Shown: piece after piece, positions 18,214-25,503 of the stretch | How positions within the stretch are numbered: position 1 is the first letter of the stretch | Layout: every line of letters begins with the position of its first letter | DNA from: JAHZMA01 sp965205905 | GTDB taxonomy: Bacteria > Pseudomonadota > Alphaproteobacteria > JABAAW01 > JAHZMA01 | Direction: 5' to 3' | Length of the DNA: 64,000 nucleotides | Assembly: GCA_965205905.1 (NCBI GenBank) | Contig: CBDBHZ010000011.1 | Span: forward strand, 567,836-631,835 | Translations under genes and position numbers: made by a program | Notes under the pieces: generated by a model | What the model was told of the DNA's origin: nothing | Database searches by the model: none | The model's input: the letters and a program-made list of their open reading frames with translations, nothing else

Positions 18214-18325
18214 GTCAATATCTTAAAACTATAGGATAGCAAGCCCTGTCGGGTTTGCTATCGAATACAATACCTTCAGGAAATAGGTAGCATATCCTAT
18301 AGTGTGATATTGACAAAACCCGACA
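18214..18325 (+). promoter_or_regulatory. Riboswitch-like three-way-junction leader upstream of the beta-barrel gene
   Basis: Outer stem P1 is GTCAATATC (18214-18222) with GATATTGAC (18306-18314), extended by ACTATAGGATA (18228-18238) with TATCCTATAGT (18293-18303). Inside are hairpin P2, GCAAGCCC-TGTC-GGGTTTGC (18239-18258), and P3, TACCT/AGGTA (18271-18289). TGTCGGGTTT in P2 (18247-18256) is exactly complementary to AAACCCGACA (18316-18325), just after P1, giving a competing helix or pseudoknot. The layout resembles a switch, but it matches no riboswitch class I recognise. A short terminal-inverted-repeat element is the alternative. Confidence 0.55.
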
Positions 18326-18367
18326 TTTATTTGTTGGAATTTGCAATCATTCATAAGGAATTTTACC

Positions 18368-19072
18368 ATGAAAATATTTTTACTTGTTTTATTTACGATT
18401 ACGCTTGCTTTACCTATTAAGGCACAAGAAAATCAGCCAACCACTCCAAATACTAGTCGCTATTTTGGCGCAGGGTTATCACTTATCGCGATTGATTATG
18501 GTGAACCATATGATGTTGATTTAGGTGATGGAAGCACTGTATCAGTGGATGATAATGATTATTACGCGACATCTAGCGCCATGATTGATATTGTTTACGG
18601 TAATAATTTTTCAGAAAATAAAGCATTTGAAATTTTTTATAGTAGCTTTGGTGGCTCAAAGGAGAATGATGAAACAGGTTTAGTTTGGGAGCGTAACGGC
18701 AACCCGTTAACATCAAATACCACTATTGCTTATACTGCTTATGGTTTTGCATTTGTATTTTATAAACCATTATCTAATGCTAATAGTCGTCTTTATGGAC
18801 GTGTTGGTTTAGCATCAGTAAAATTTGATGTAGAAACCACTTTTTCAGGTGATGGAACACCAATAACAGATAAAAGTAGCTATGATGACCTAGTAATTCC
18901 ATTACAAGCTGGAGTAGAGTTTGATATGGATGAGAATTTAACAATACGTATCGGTTATCATGTGCAATCCCTTGATTTTTCTGATGAAGAAGATGCAGAA
19001 GATACTGATGATGCAGCTGATGACCTTGTGCGAATTTCGGGCATTATGTTTAGTATCAATAATAAGTTTTAG
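18368..19072 (+). CDS. Outer-membrane beta-barrel protein
   Basis: 234 residues. Start at ATG 18368, with TAAGGAATTTTACC before it and a clean signal peptide (MKIFLLVLFTITLALPIKA, cleavage before QENQ). The mature protein alternates aromatic and polar residues in about eight strands (for example SRLYGRVGLASVKFDV, LTIRIGYHVQSLDF), has acidic loops (DEEDAEDTDDAADD) and ends in Phe, as expected for BamA-dependent insertion. It resembles OmpA-like/OMP_b-brl barrels. A structured 5' leader with its own promoter precedes it, suggesting regulation at the RNA level. Function unknown. Confidence 0.78.
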   Translation: MKIFLLVLFTITLALPIKAQENQPTTPNTSRYFGAGLSLIAIDYGEPYDVDLGDGSTVSVDDNDYYATSSAMIDIVYGNNFSENKAFEIFYSSFGGSKENDETGLVWERNGNPLTSNTTIAYTAYGFAFVFYKPLSNANSRLYGRVGLASVKFDVETTFSGDGTPITDKSSYDDLVIPLQAGVEFDMDENLTIRIGYHVQSLDFSDEEDAEDTDDAADDLVRISGIMFSINNKF

Positions 19073-19078
19073 ATGCAC

Positions 19079-19310
19079 TGGATTGCCTATTCTGACTCTT
19101 ATAGTATCAAGGGGGGTGCGGCGCAACTTCTCGGCGGGTATGTCCGTAGGACACCCGCCTTGTTGCGACCCCCCTTGATAATCCCCCCGCCATACTCAAC
19201 ACTAGCATCGTGCGTGTCTTGATAATCCCCCGCTGTATTTAACACTTATACCTAGCTTGCCTTAAAATCCCCCGCTGTATTTCAATACTCTGGCGGTGCG
19301 TGTTGCCGAT
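19079..19310 (-). repeat. Mosaic interspersed repeat with structured hairpin H6 (inverted)
   Basis: H6 (19106-19179) is the exact reverse complement of H5, with similarity extending about 35 bp into the flank (TTGAGTA-GGCGGGGGGATT). It is followed by further CCCCCGC modules. It fills most of the gene-free gap 19073-19449; nothing else is evident there apart from an AT-rich promoter region before 19450. Confidence 0.8.
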
Positions 19311-19449
19311 ACTATCCCATATTTCCCTAATACTTATCCCACAAAATAAATATCATTCACAAGTTATTTTATAAAGTGCTTGCTTTTTAACAAAAGAATT
19401 GGCAAGCTAATAATTCCATTAATAACATATTCAATAAGGAGGGTAGCTA

Positions 19450-19707
19450 ATGGATAAAGAATATTGGCAAGAGAACCTTAAACTCATCAGAAATTGTCTG
19501 ATAGTTTGGTTCGTATGTTCATTTTTATTTGGCATTATCATGGTGGATTTACTCAATCATATTCGTTTAGGCGGTTACGGTTTAGGCTTTTGGTTTGCAC
19601 AGCAGGGGTCAATCGTGATTTTTGTTGTCATCATATTTTACTATGCGCGTCAAATGGATAAGCTAGATGCAAAATACGGCTTTGATAAGAAAGAGGGAGA
19701 AGAATAA
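19450..19707 (+). CDS. DUF4212 small subunit of a sodium:solute symporter
   Basis: 85 residues with two TM helices (about 16-34 and 50-66) and a charged C-terminus (MDKLDAKYGFDKKEGEE). Matches the DUF4212 family that is translationally coupled to a large SSS-type symporter. Strong AAGGAGGG ribosome site. Its stop codon overlaps the start of the next gene (TAATG), so the two form a two-subunit transporter. Confidence 0.9.
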   Translation: MDKEYWQENLKLIRNCLIVWFVCSFLFGIIMVDLLNHIRLGGYGLGFWFAQQGSIVIFVVIIFYYARQMDKLDAKYGFDKKEGEE

Positions 19708-21458
19708 TGACTTTAACAGGAATAACCTATCTGGTTGTTGGCTTTACTTTCGCGATTTATATTGGCATTGCCTTTATGTCTCGCGCACGAAGCACATCAG
19801 AATTCTATGTCGCCAATAAGGGGATTAACCCCGTATTAAACGGCATGGCAACGGCGGCTGACTGGATGTCGGCAGCATCGTTCATTTCTATGGCGGGGCT
19901 GATTGCATTTTTGGGCTATAGTGGCGCACAATTCTTAATGGGTTGGACGGGCGGCTATGTGCTATTGGCACTTGGTTTGGCACCTTATTTGCGTAAATTC
20001 GGCAAATTCACCGTATCTGAATTTGTTGGCGAGCGTTTCTATTCACCAACAGCACGGATGGTGGCGGTATTTTGTCTGGTCATGGCATCAATCACCTATG
20101 TGATTGGGCAGATGAAAGGCATCGGGGTTGCGTTTTCGCGCTTCTTGGATACCAGCTACGAATTCGGTCTATTTGCGGGTATGGGCATTGTTGCCGTTTA
20201 CGCGCTGATGGGCGGTATGAAAGGCATCACCTATACGCAAATCGCGCAATATGTGATTCTGATTTTCGCCTATACGATTCCTGCGATTTTCATATCGTTG
20301 GTGCTTACAGGCAATCCAATCCCACAATTAGGTTTGGGCAGTGAATTGGTTGGCACAGGTGAGAGCCTGCTAGATAAATTAGATAAAACTCTGATTGATT
20401 TGGGCTTTGCCGCTTATACTGAAAATCCGCCATCACGGTTGAATTTCATCGCCTATACACTCACATTGATGATTGGCACTGCGGGCTTACCGCATGTGAT
20501 TATGCGCTTCTTTACTGTGCCAAATGCACGGGCAGCGCGTTATTCTGCTGGTTGGGCATTGCTATTTATCTCTATCCTCTATCTTACAGCGCCAGCTGTG
20601 GGTGCGATGGCACGGTTGAATTTAATCAACACTGTGCAAACAGGAGAAATTGGCGACCCTGATGCAAATATGGTTTATGCTGAACGTCCGAATTGGATGA
20701 AAAATTGGGAAACCACAGGTTTGCTCAAATTTGAAGACAAAAATGGCGATGGCATGATTCAATATTATAATGATAAGAATCCTGAAATGCAGGCGAAAGC
20801 TGAGGAATTCGGTTGGGAAGGCAATGAAGTGGTTAAAATCGACCGCGACATTATGGTGCTTGCCAATCCTGAAATTGCGAGCTTACCCGATTGGGTTGTG
20901 GCTTTGGTGGTTGCAGGCGGTTTGGCCGCGGCACTGTCAACAGCGGCAGGCTTATTATTGGCGATTGCATCGGCGATTTCGCATGATTTGCTGAAAGGCT
21001 TCTTGCGACCAAATATCACTGAAAAGCAAGAATTGAATGCAAGTAGATTGGCTATGTTAGGCACAATTCTTGTGGCTGGTTGGCTGGGGTTAAACCCACC
21101 GGGCTTTGCGGCAGGAACAGTGGCAATCGCCTTTGGACTTGCGGCATCTAGTCTGTTCCCAATCTTGGTGATGGGTATATTTTCAACACGCATCAACGAT
21201 AAGGGCGCGATTGCAGGTATGGTTTCAGGCTTGTTGATTACGTCATTATATGTGGCGCAACATAAGGGTATATTCTTTATCCCCGGCACATCATTTATGA
21301 TGGGCATGCCGCAAAATTGGTTCTTTGGCATTTCGCCAAACGCCTTTGGTGTTGTGGGCGCACTTGTCAATTTTGCAGTTGCCTTTGTGGTTTCTAACAA
21401 AACCGAAGAAGTGCCACAACATATTAAAGATTTGATTTTGAATATCAGAAGACCATAA
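19707..21458 (+). CDS. Sodium:solute symporter family protein (partner of DUF4212)
   Basis: 583 residues, about 13 TM helices of the SSS fold, in the VC_2705-type subfamily paired with DUF4212. Visible SSS signatures include an early 'ATAADWMSAASFISMAG' and a Gly/Ala-rich helix 'GGLAAALSTAAGLLLAIASA'. A soluble loop (around 338-350) carries DKNGDGMIQ, which reads as an EF-hand-like calcium loop. Likely substrates are acetate, pyruvate or other carboxylates, by analogy only. Followed by a strong terminator. Confidence 0.9.
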   Translation: MTLTGITYLVVGFTFAIYIGIAFMSRARSTSEFYVANKGINPVLNGMATAADWMSAASFISMAGLIAFLGYSGAQFLMGWTGGYVLLALGLAPYLRKFGKFTVSEFVGERFYSPTARMVAVFCLVMASITYVIGQMKGIGVAFSRFLDTSYEFGLFAGMGIVAVYALMGGMKGITYTQIAQYVILIFAYTIPAIFISLVLTGNPIPQLGLGSELVGTGESLLDKLDKTLIDLGFAAYTENPPSRLNFIAYTLTLMIGTAGLPHVIMRFFTVPNARAARYSAGWALLFISILYLTAPAVGAMARLNLINTVQTGEIGDPDANMVYAERPNWMKNWETTGLLKFEDKNGDGMIQYYNDKNPEMQAKAEEFGWEGNEVVKIDRDIMVLANPEIASLPDWVVALVVAGGLAAALSTAAGLLLAIASAISHDLLKGFLRPNITEKQELNASRLAMLGTILVAGWLGLNPPGFAAGTVAIAFGLAASSLFPILVMGIFSTRINDKGAIAGMVSGLLITSLYVAQHKGIFFIPGTSFMMGMPQNWFFGISPNAFGVVGALVNFAVAFVVSNKTEEVPQHIKDLILNIRRP

Positions 21459-21482
21459 TCTTTTTTATAGCTTGATTAAGAG

Positions 21483-21510
21483 GGGCTTGGTGATTGTGCC
21501 AAGCCCTTTT
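21483..21510 (+). terminator. Rho-independent terminator of the symporter operon
   Basis: Stem GGGCTTGG (21483-21490) / CCAAGCCC (21499-21506) followed by five T. Confidence 0.9.
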
Positions 21511-21552
21511 TATTGCGCGTATTACAAAAAAGATGAACGCTATCTGTTGTTT

Positions 21553-21589
21553 GGTAACATTATTGCTAGTTTATGGTGAATATGTTACC
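21553..21589 (+). promoter_or_regulatory. Inverted repeat upstream of a beta-barrel gene
   Basis: GGTAACAT (21553-21560) and ATGTTACC (21582-21589) are separated by 21 bases and followed by GATTTTTT. It could be an operator or an attenuator-type hairpin for the gene at 21612. Confidence 0.4.
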
Positions 21590-21611
21590 GATTTTTTAAT
21601 TTAACGAAACA

Positions 21612-22301
21612 ATGATAAAATTACTAACCATCCTCAAATTATTATTGCTGACATTTGCCATGATGGGTTTTTCTAATGTTAGCAAAGCAGAAGTGCTAGA
21701 TTACTCACCACCGCCACCTAAACCCAAAAATTGGTGGGTGATGGCAAGCACAGGAAATATTTCACATAATTTACATCACGAGCTTTACACGGCAAGATGG
21801 GGGTCAGATGTTGATGCCAATACCGAAGTTCAGAATTTATATCTTGGCATTAGCTATGGGCATGTTTTGAAAAGGACGGAGAGACAAGAATATCATATTG
21901 AGATTGGTCACAGCTTTTTGGGCAGGATTAATTACGAACTTTCGCATCCAGAATTTCCTTTATGGAATCCGAAAGAGACACTTACAATTACGTCATGGGA
22001 TGGCTCGCTACTTTATTATCATGGCAGAAAATCAAAAGGCAGACCCTATATGTTAAGAATAGGGGTTTCATCGCCGATGGTGGAGAATGAAATCACCAAT
22101 GCCGATGGCTCAACCTATAAAGATGATAGTTTTTATACAAATTCGGGTCCCATATTTGGCTATGGGGTAAGGTTTGGTAATATCGTGCTTGAATATAGAA
22201 TTTATATGATTTCTTTTGGTTCTGATTCCCGATTATTCGAAGAACAGGGGGCAGATTTTAGCAATGGCGCCTATGTGCTATTAGCGGGCTATAGATTTTA
22301 A
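21612..22301 (+). CDS. Predicted outer-membrane beta-barrel protein
   Basis: 229 residues with a signal peptide (MIKLLTILKLLLLTFAMMG..SKA, cleavage near 27) and a proline-rich start of the mature chain (YSPPPPKPKN). Strands alternate aromatic and polar residues (NLYLGISYGHVLKR, YMLRIGVSSPM, IVLEYRIYMISFG) and the protein ends in YRF, the C-terminal aromatic signal of outer-membrane proteins. Function unknown. The ribosome site is weak; an inverted repeat precedes the gene. Confidence 0.7.
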   Translation: MIKLLTILKLLLLTFAMMGFSNVSKAEVLDYSPPPPKPKNWWVMASTGNISHNLHHELYTARWGSDVDANTEVQNLYLGISYGHVLKRTERQEYHIEIGHSFLGRINYELSHPEFPLWNPKETLTITSWDGSLLYYHGRKSKGRPYMLRIGVSSPMVENEITNADGSTYKDDSFYTNSGPIFGYGVRFGNIVLEYRIYMISFGSDSRLFEEQGADFSNGAYVLLAGYRF

Positions 22302-22332
22302 TTGGCGGTTTCAGGTGCGCACTGATGATTGT

Positions 22333-22806
22333 TTAATCAGATGAAATTGTGGCGTAAAAAGCACTTGTTTTTTTGACATGTTTACCATATCTCTCAAAAT
22401 GATCCTTAATCTTTATCATAATATGGCTGTGTTGCTGATGTAATGATGAAACTATTCTTGGTGGCGTTGTATCCGTGATTTTTTCAATTTTGGTGTTAAT
22501 TTTTTGCAATCGGAAACGCAACTTTATAATTTCTACGCGGAATTCCTCAATGCGAATGCTTCTTTTTGCGATTTCACTTGAATTTTTATATTCCGCCCCA
22601 TCTAAACGCTCCAGATAAGTGACGTAATGTAAGAATTGCTTACGCTCAGCCAGATATTGTTGGTGGCATTTGATTGATTCTGCGGATAAATTGTGAAAAT
22701 CGCATTTAACATAATTCTCTGGTGGCAGAATTTCATCTTTAATATAGATATTTAAAAGGAAAAACAGGTGAATAAAAAAGACAGTAAAAACAAGATGATA
22801 GGGCAT
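22333..22806 (-). CDS. Membrane-anchored protein of unknown function (duplicated gene, copy B)
   Basis: 157 residues. N-terminal TM or uncleaved signal (about 4-22, HLVFTVFFIHLFFLLNIYI), then a mostly helical region with two Cys (about 36 and 48) and likely coiled coil (RIEEFRVEIIKLRFRLQKI), ending AFYATISSD. Shares most residues with the adjacent copy at 22832-23305, including the ends and ITDTTPPRIVS. No family recognised. The pair lies on the strand opposite to the beta-barrel gene, which it meets tail to tail. Confidence 0.6.
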   Translation of the reverse strand: MPYHLVFTVFFIHLFFLLNIYIKDEILPPENYVKCDFHNLSAESIKCHQQYLAERKQFLHYVTYLERLDGAEYKNSSEIAKRSIRIEEFRVEIIKLRFRLQKINTKIEKITDTTPPRIVSSLHQQHSHIMIKIKDHFERYGKHVKKTSAFYATISSD

Positions 22807-22831
22807 GATACCTCAGAAATATAATGGTTGT

Positions 22832-23305
22832 TTAATCAGATGAAACTGTGGCGTAAAAAGCATCGGATTCTTTGTTAAACCTATCGAATCTCTCAAAATA
22901 ATCATCAAACTTGTTTATGATATGTTTGTGTTGCCGATTTAATGCTGAAACTATTCTTGGTGGCGTTGTATCTGTGATTTGTTCAAATTTGGCATGATTT
23001 TTTTGCAATTGTAACTGTAGTTTCATACGTTCTACGCGGAACTTGTCATATTTGACACTTCTTTTTGTCATTTCAATCATTTCTTGATGGTCTGCCTCAT
23101 CTAAGCTACTCCGTTGCGAGATATAATGTAAGAATTGCTTGCTTTGTGCCACAGATTGTTGGTGGCATTTGATCGATTCTGCGGATAGATTTATAAAATC
23201 ACATGTTACATAATTCGCTGGTGGCAGAATTTCATCTTTAATATAGATATTAAAAAGGAAAAACAGGTGAATGAAAAAGACAGTAAAAATAAGGTGATAG
23301 CGCAT
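22832..23305 (-). CDS. Membrane-anchored protein of unknown function (duplicated gene, copy A)
   Basis: 157 residues, same length and layout as its downstream copy: N-terminal hydrophobic helix, Cys at about 36 and 48, central helical segment (FRVERMKLQLQLQKNHAKF), conserved ITDTTPPRIVS and terminal AFYATVSSD. Differences are spread through the middle. Both frames stay open, so both copies have been kept under selection or the duplication is recent. Function unknown. Confidence 0.6.
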   Translation of the reverse strand: MRYHLIFTVFFIHLFFLFNIYIKDEILPPANYVTCDFINLSAESIKCHQQSVAQSKQFLHYISQRSSLDEADHQEMIEMTKRSVKYDKFRVERMKLQLQLQKNHAKFEQITDTTPPRIVSALNRQHKHIINKFDDYFERFDRFNKESDAFYATVSSD

Positions 23306-23385
23306 GATACCTCAGAAATATTATGATTATCCCCATACTCGTTTGACAGAATATAACAAATCACGATAAATTACAAGGATAGTGA

Positions 23386-25059
23386 TTACCGCGTGAGTTT
23401 CTTATAACGGAAGCGTTCGGTTTCATTTTCATCTATGCCCAAACGTTTTTTGCGGTCGCTAATGTAGAATTGATAATTACCCTCAAACCATGTGGTTTTT
23501 GCATCGCCTTCAAACGCCAAAATATGCGTGGCGATTTTATCAAGAAAGAATCTATCATGGCTAATCACCACCGCACAGCCTGCAAAACTCAATAAAGCTT
23601 CTTCTAATGCGCGCAAGGTTTCCACATCTAAATCATTGGTCGGCTCATCAAGCAATAATAAATTCGCGCCCGATTTTAAGATTTTGGCAAGTTGCACACG
23701 GTTGCGCTCACCGCCCGAAAGTTGATTGATACGCTTTTGTTGGTCTGCCCCCCGAAAGCCGAAACCGCCAACATAGGCGCGTGATTGCACCTGCCTTTTG
23801 CCCATATCAATCATATCTAGCCCGCCAGAAATCTCTTCCCAGATATTCTTGCTGTTATCCATGCCATCACGCGATTGGTCAACATAGCCAAGCTGTACAG
23901 ATTCACCAATTGATAAATCGCCTCCATCGGGCTGTTCATTGCCAGTTATCATTTTGAACAAAGTGGTTTTACCCGCACCATTGGCGCCAATCACCCCCAC
24001 AATGCCGCCCGGTGGCAGCTTAAAAGTTAAATCTTCTATCAGTAATTTATCGGCAAAAGCTTTGCTGATATGGTTGGCTTCCACTACTTTATTGCCCAAA
24101 CGTGGCGCAGGTGGAATCATAATTTGCGCGTTTTGCTGTAACTTTTCACTTTGCTGTTGCAATAAATCTTCGTAGGCTTGCACCCTTGCTTTAGATTTTG
24201 ACTGCCTGCCTGCAGGCGTTTGCCGTATCCATTCGCGCTCATCTGCTAATTGCCGTGCGCGTGATTCTTCGCCTTTGCTTTCATCACGCAGGCGTTTTTC
24301 TTTTTGCTCTAGCCAGCTTGAATAATTACCTTCATAGGGAATTGCATGTCCGCGGTCTAATTCCAAAATCCAACCCGTTACATTATCCAAGAAATAGCGG
24401 TCATGGGTTACCATCATCACTGTGCCAGCATAGTCGCTGAGATGACGTTCAAGCCACGCCACTGATAGCGCATCTAAATGATTTGTTGGCTCGTCAAGCA
24501 GTAAAAAATCGGGCTTTTGCAATAATAAACGGCATAAAGCCACGCGCCTTTTCTCGCCACCTGAAAGATTCTCAACAGAACTATCGGCAGGCGGGCATTG
24601 CAGCGCATCCATTGCGATTTCCAATGTGCGCTCAATATCCCACGCATCTAGCGCATCAATTTTTTCTTGCAAATCCGCTTGTTGATTAATCAGTTCATTC
24701 ATCTCGTCATCACTGATAACCTCACCCATTTTCATGCTGACAGCATTAAATTCTTCTAGGGCATTATGCGCTTCTTGCAATGCGCCTGCCACATTTTCGC
24801 CGACTGTTTTGCTGTTATCAAGCTCTGGCTCTTGGGGTAGATAGCCGATAAGCGCACCATCAGCGGCACGTGCTTCGCCCGAATATTCATCATCTAACCC
24901 TGCAATAATTTTCATTAAGGTGGATTTACCTGCGCCATTGCCACCCAATATACCGATTTTCGCGCCTGCTAAAAATGATAATGTTACATCTTTCAAAACC
25001 TCGCGCCCACCTGCATAAGATTTATTCAAGCGGTGAAGCGTATAGATATAGTCGGTCAT
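23386..25059 (-). CDS. ettA: Energy-dependent translational throttle protein EttA (ABC-F ATPase)
   Basis: 557 residues with two ABC ATPase cassettes in one chain and no TM. First Walker A GGNGAGKST and signature LSGGEKRRVALCRLLL; second Walker A GANGAGKTT and signature LSGGERNRVQLAKILK. Both have Walker B LLLLDEPTN. The N-terminus (YIYTLHRLNKSYAGGREVL) and length fit EttA rather than Uup. It binds the ribosomal E site and gates translation elongation according to ATP/ADP. It lies 12 bp downstream of the DUF934 gene and may be read through from the sulfite-reduction operon. Confidence 0.93.
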   Translation of the reverse strand: MTDYIYTLHRLNKSYAGGREVLKDVTLSFLAGAKIGILGGNGAGKSTLMKIIAGLDDEYSGEARAADGALIGYLPQEPELDNSKTVGENVAGALQEAHNALEEFNAVSMKMGEVISDDEMNELINQQADLQEKIDALDAWDIERTLEIAMDALQCPPADSSVENLSGGEKRRVALCRLLLQKPDFLLLDEPTNHLDALSVAWLERHLSDYAGTVMMVTHDRYFLDNVTGWILELDRGHAIPYEGNYSSWLEQKEKRLRDESKGEESRARQLADEREWIRQTPAGRQSKSKARVQAYEDLLQQQSEKLQQNAQIMIPPAPRLGNKVVEANHISKAFADKLLIEDLTFKLPPGGIVGVIGANGAGKTTLFKMITGNEQPDGGDLSIGESVQLGYVDQSRDGMDNSKNIWEEISGGLDMIDMGKRQVQSRAYVGGFGFRGADQQKRINQLSGGERNRVQLAKILKSGANLLLLDEPTNDLDVETLRALEEALLSFAGCAVVISHDRFFLDKIATHILAFEGDAKTTWFEGNYQFYISDRKKRLGIDENETERFRYKKLTR

Positions 25060-25071
25060 TTAGTTTCCTAA

Positions 25072-25503
25072 TTAATTGCGTGATTTTCGGGCTTCAGGCA
25101 AGGCGCCTGCATAGCCACGTTGATAGTTAGGCTTTACCATCGATGGGTTTTGCCAATCGGCAGCCCCGTGCCGTTGATAGATTGTATCATCTAAATCAAT
25201 AGAAGAAAAGCCACATTGTAGCAAATGCCGTAATTGGTCGGGCAATAGCCAGCCTTTGGCGCGTAATTCGCCTTTGTAACCTTGCCTTCGCAAATAATGG
25301 GCTTGCGAAAAACCGCGCCCATCGCTAAAGCTAGGGAATGAAATCACAATCAGTTGCAAATTATTAAGATGGGGGATAAGTGTTGCAAGTGCGCTATCGC
25401 CTTCAATTAGCACCGCATGGCTTGAATCTGTTATGTCGGCAAAAGGCACGATATTATTCGTATCATCAGTGATAATCTCACCTTGCAAATTAAGCAGTGG
25501 CAT
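25072..25503 (-). CDS. DUF934 protein of the sulfite-reduction operon
   Basis: About 143 residues from ATG 25503 (25512 also possible). The start overlaps the 3' end of cysI, as usual in alphaproteobacteria. Recognised by FPSFSDGRGFSQAHYLR, KGWLLPDQLRHLLQCGFSSI and a C-terminal 'YQRGYAGA'. This family is consistently linked to cysI/cysH and is annotated as an accessory or oxidoreductase-like protein of sulfite reduction; the biochemical role is not settled. cysH, often next, is absent here and ettA follows instead. Confidence 0.88.
   Translation of the reverse strand: MPLLNLQGEIITDDTNNIVPFADITDSSHAVLIEGDSALATLIPHLNNLQLIVISFPSFSDGRGFSQAHYLRRQGYKGELRAKGWLLPDQLRHLLQCGFSSIDLDDTIYQRHGAADWQNPSMVKPNYQRGYAGALPEARKSRN

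Larger units (their letters stand above)
22331..23327 (-). repeat. 499-bp tandem segmental duplication
   Basis: The sequence repeats with a 499-base offset: for example TGTTTAATCAGATGAAA at 22331 and 22829, and ATGATACCTCAGAAATAT at 22805 and 23304. Each unit holds one 157-codon gene with its 5' and 3' flanks. Confidence 0.85.

Noticed and set aside
18214..18325. Known riboswitch or ribozyme classes (TPP, cobalamin, purine, hammerhead)
   Set aside because: The conserved core sequences of these classes are not visible; only the general three-way-junction shape agrees.
8182..19179. Integron attC sites as an explanation for the hairpins between small genes
   Set aside because: Only one copy ends in AAC/GTT; the others lack the R''/R' core consensus, genes lie in both orientations, and no integrase is present.
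7865..19449. CRISPR array
   Set aside because: Repeats are irregularly spaced, structured and mosaic, with no regular spacer pattern and no cas genes.
20765..21400. 211-codon minus-strand frame inside the symporter gene
   Set aside because: Antisense shadow of a well supported transporter gene.
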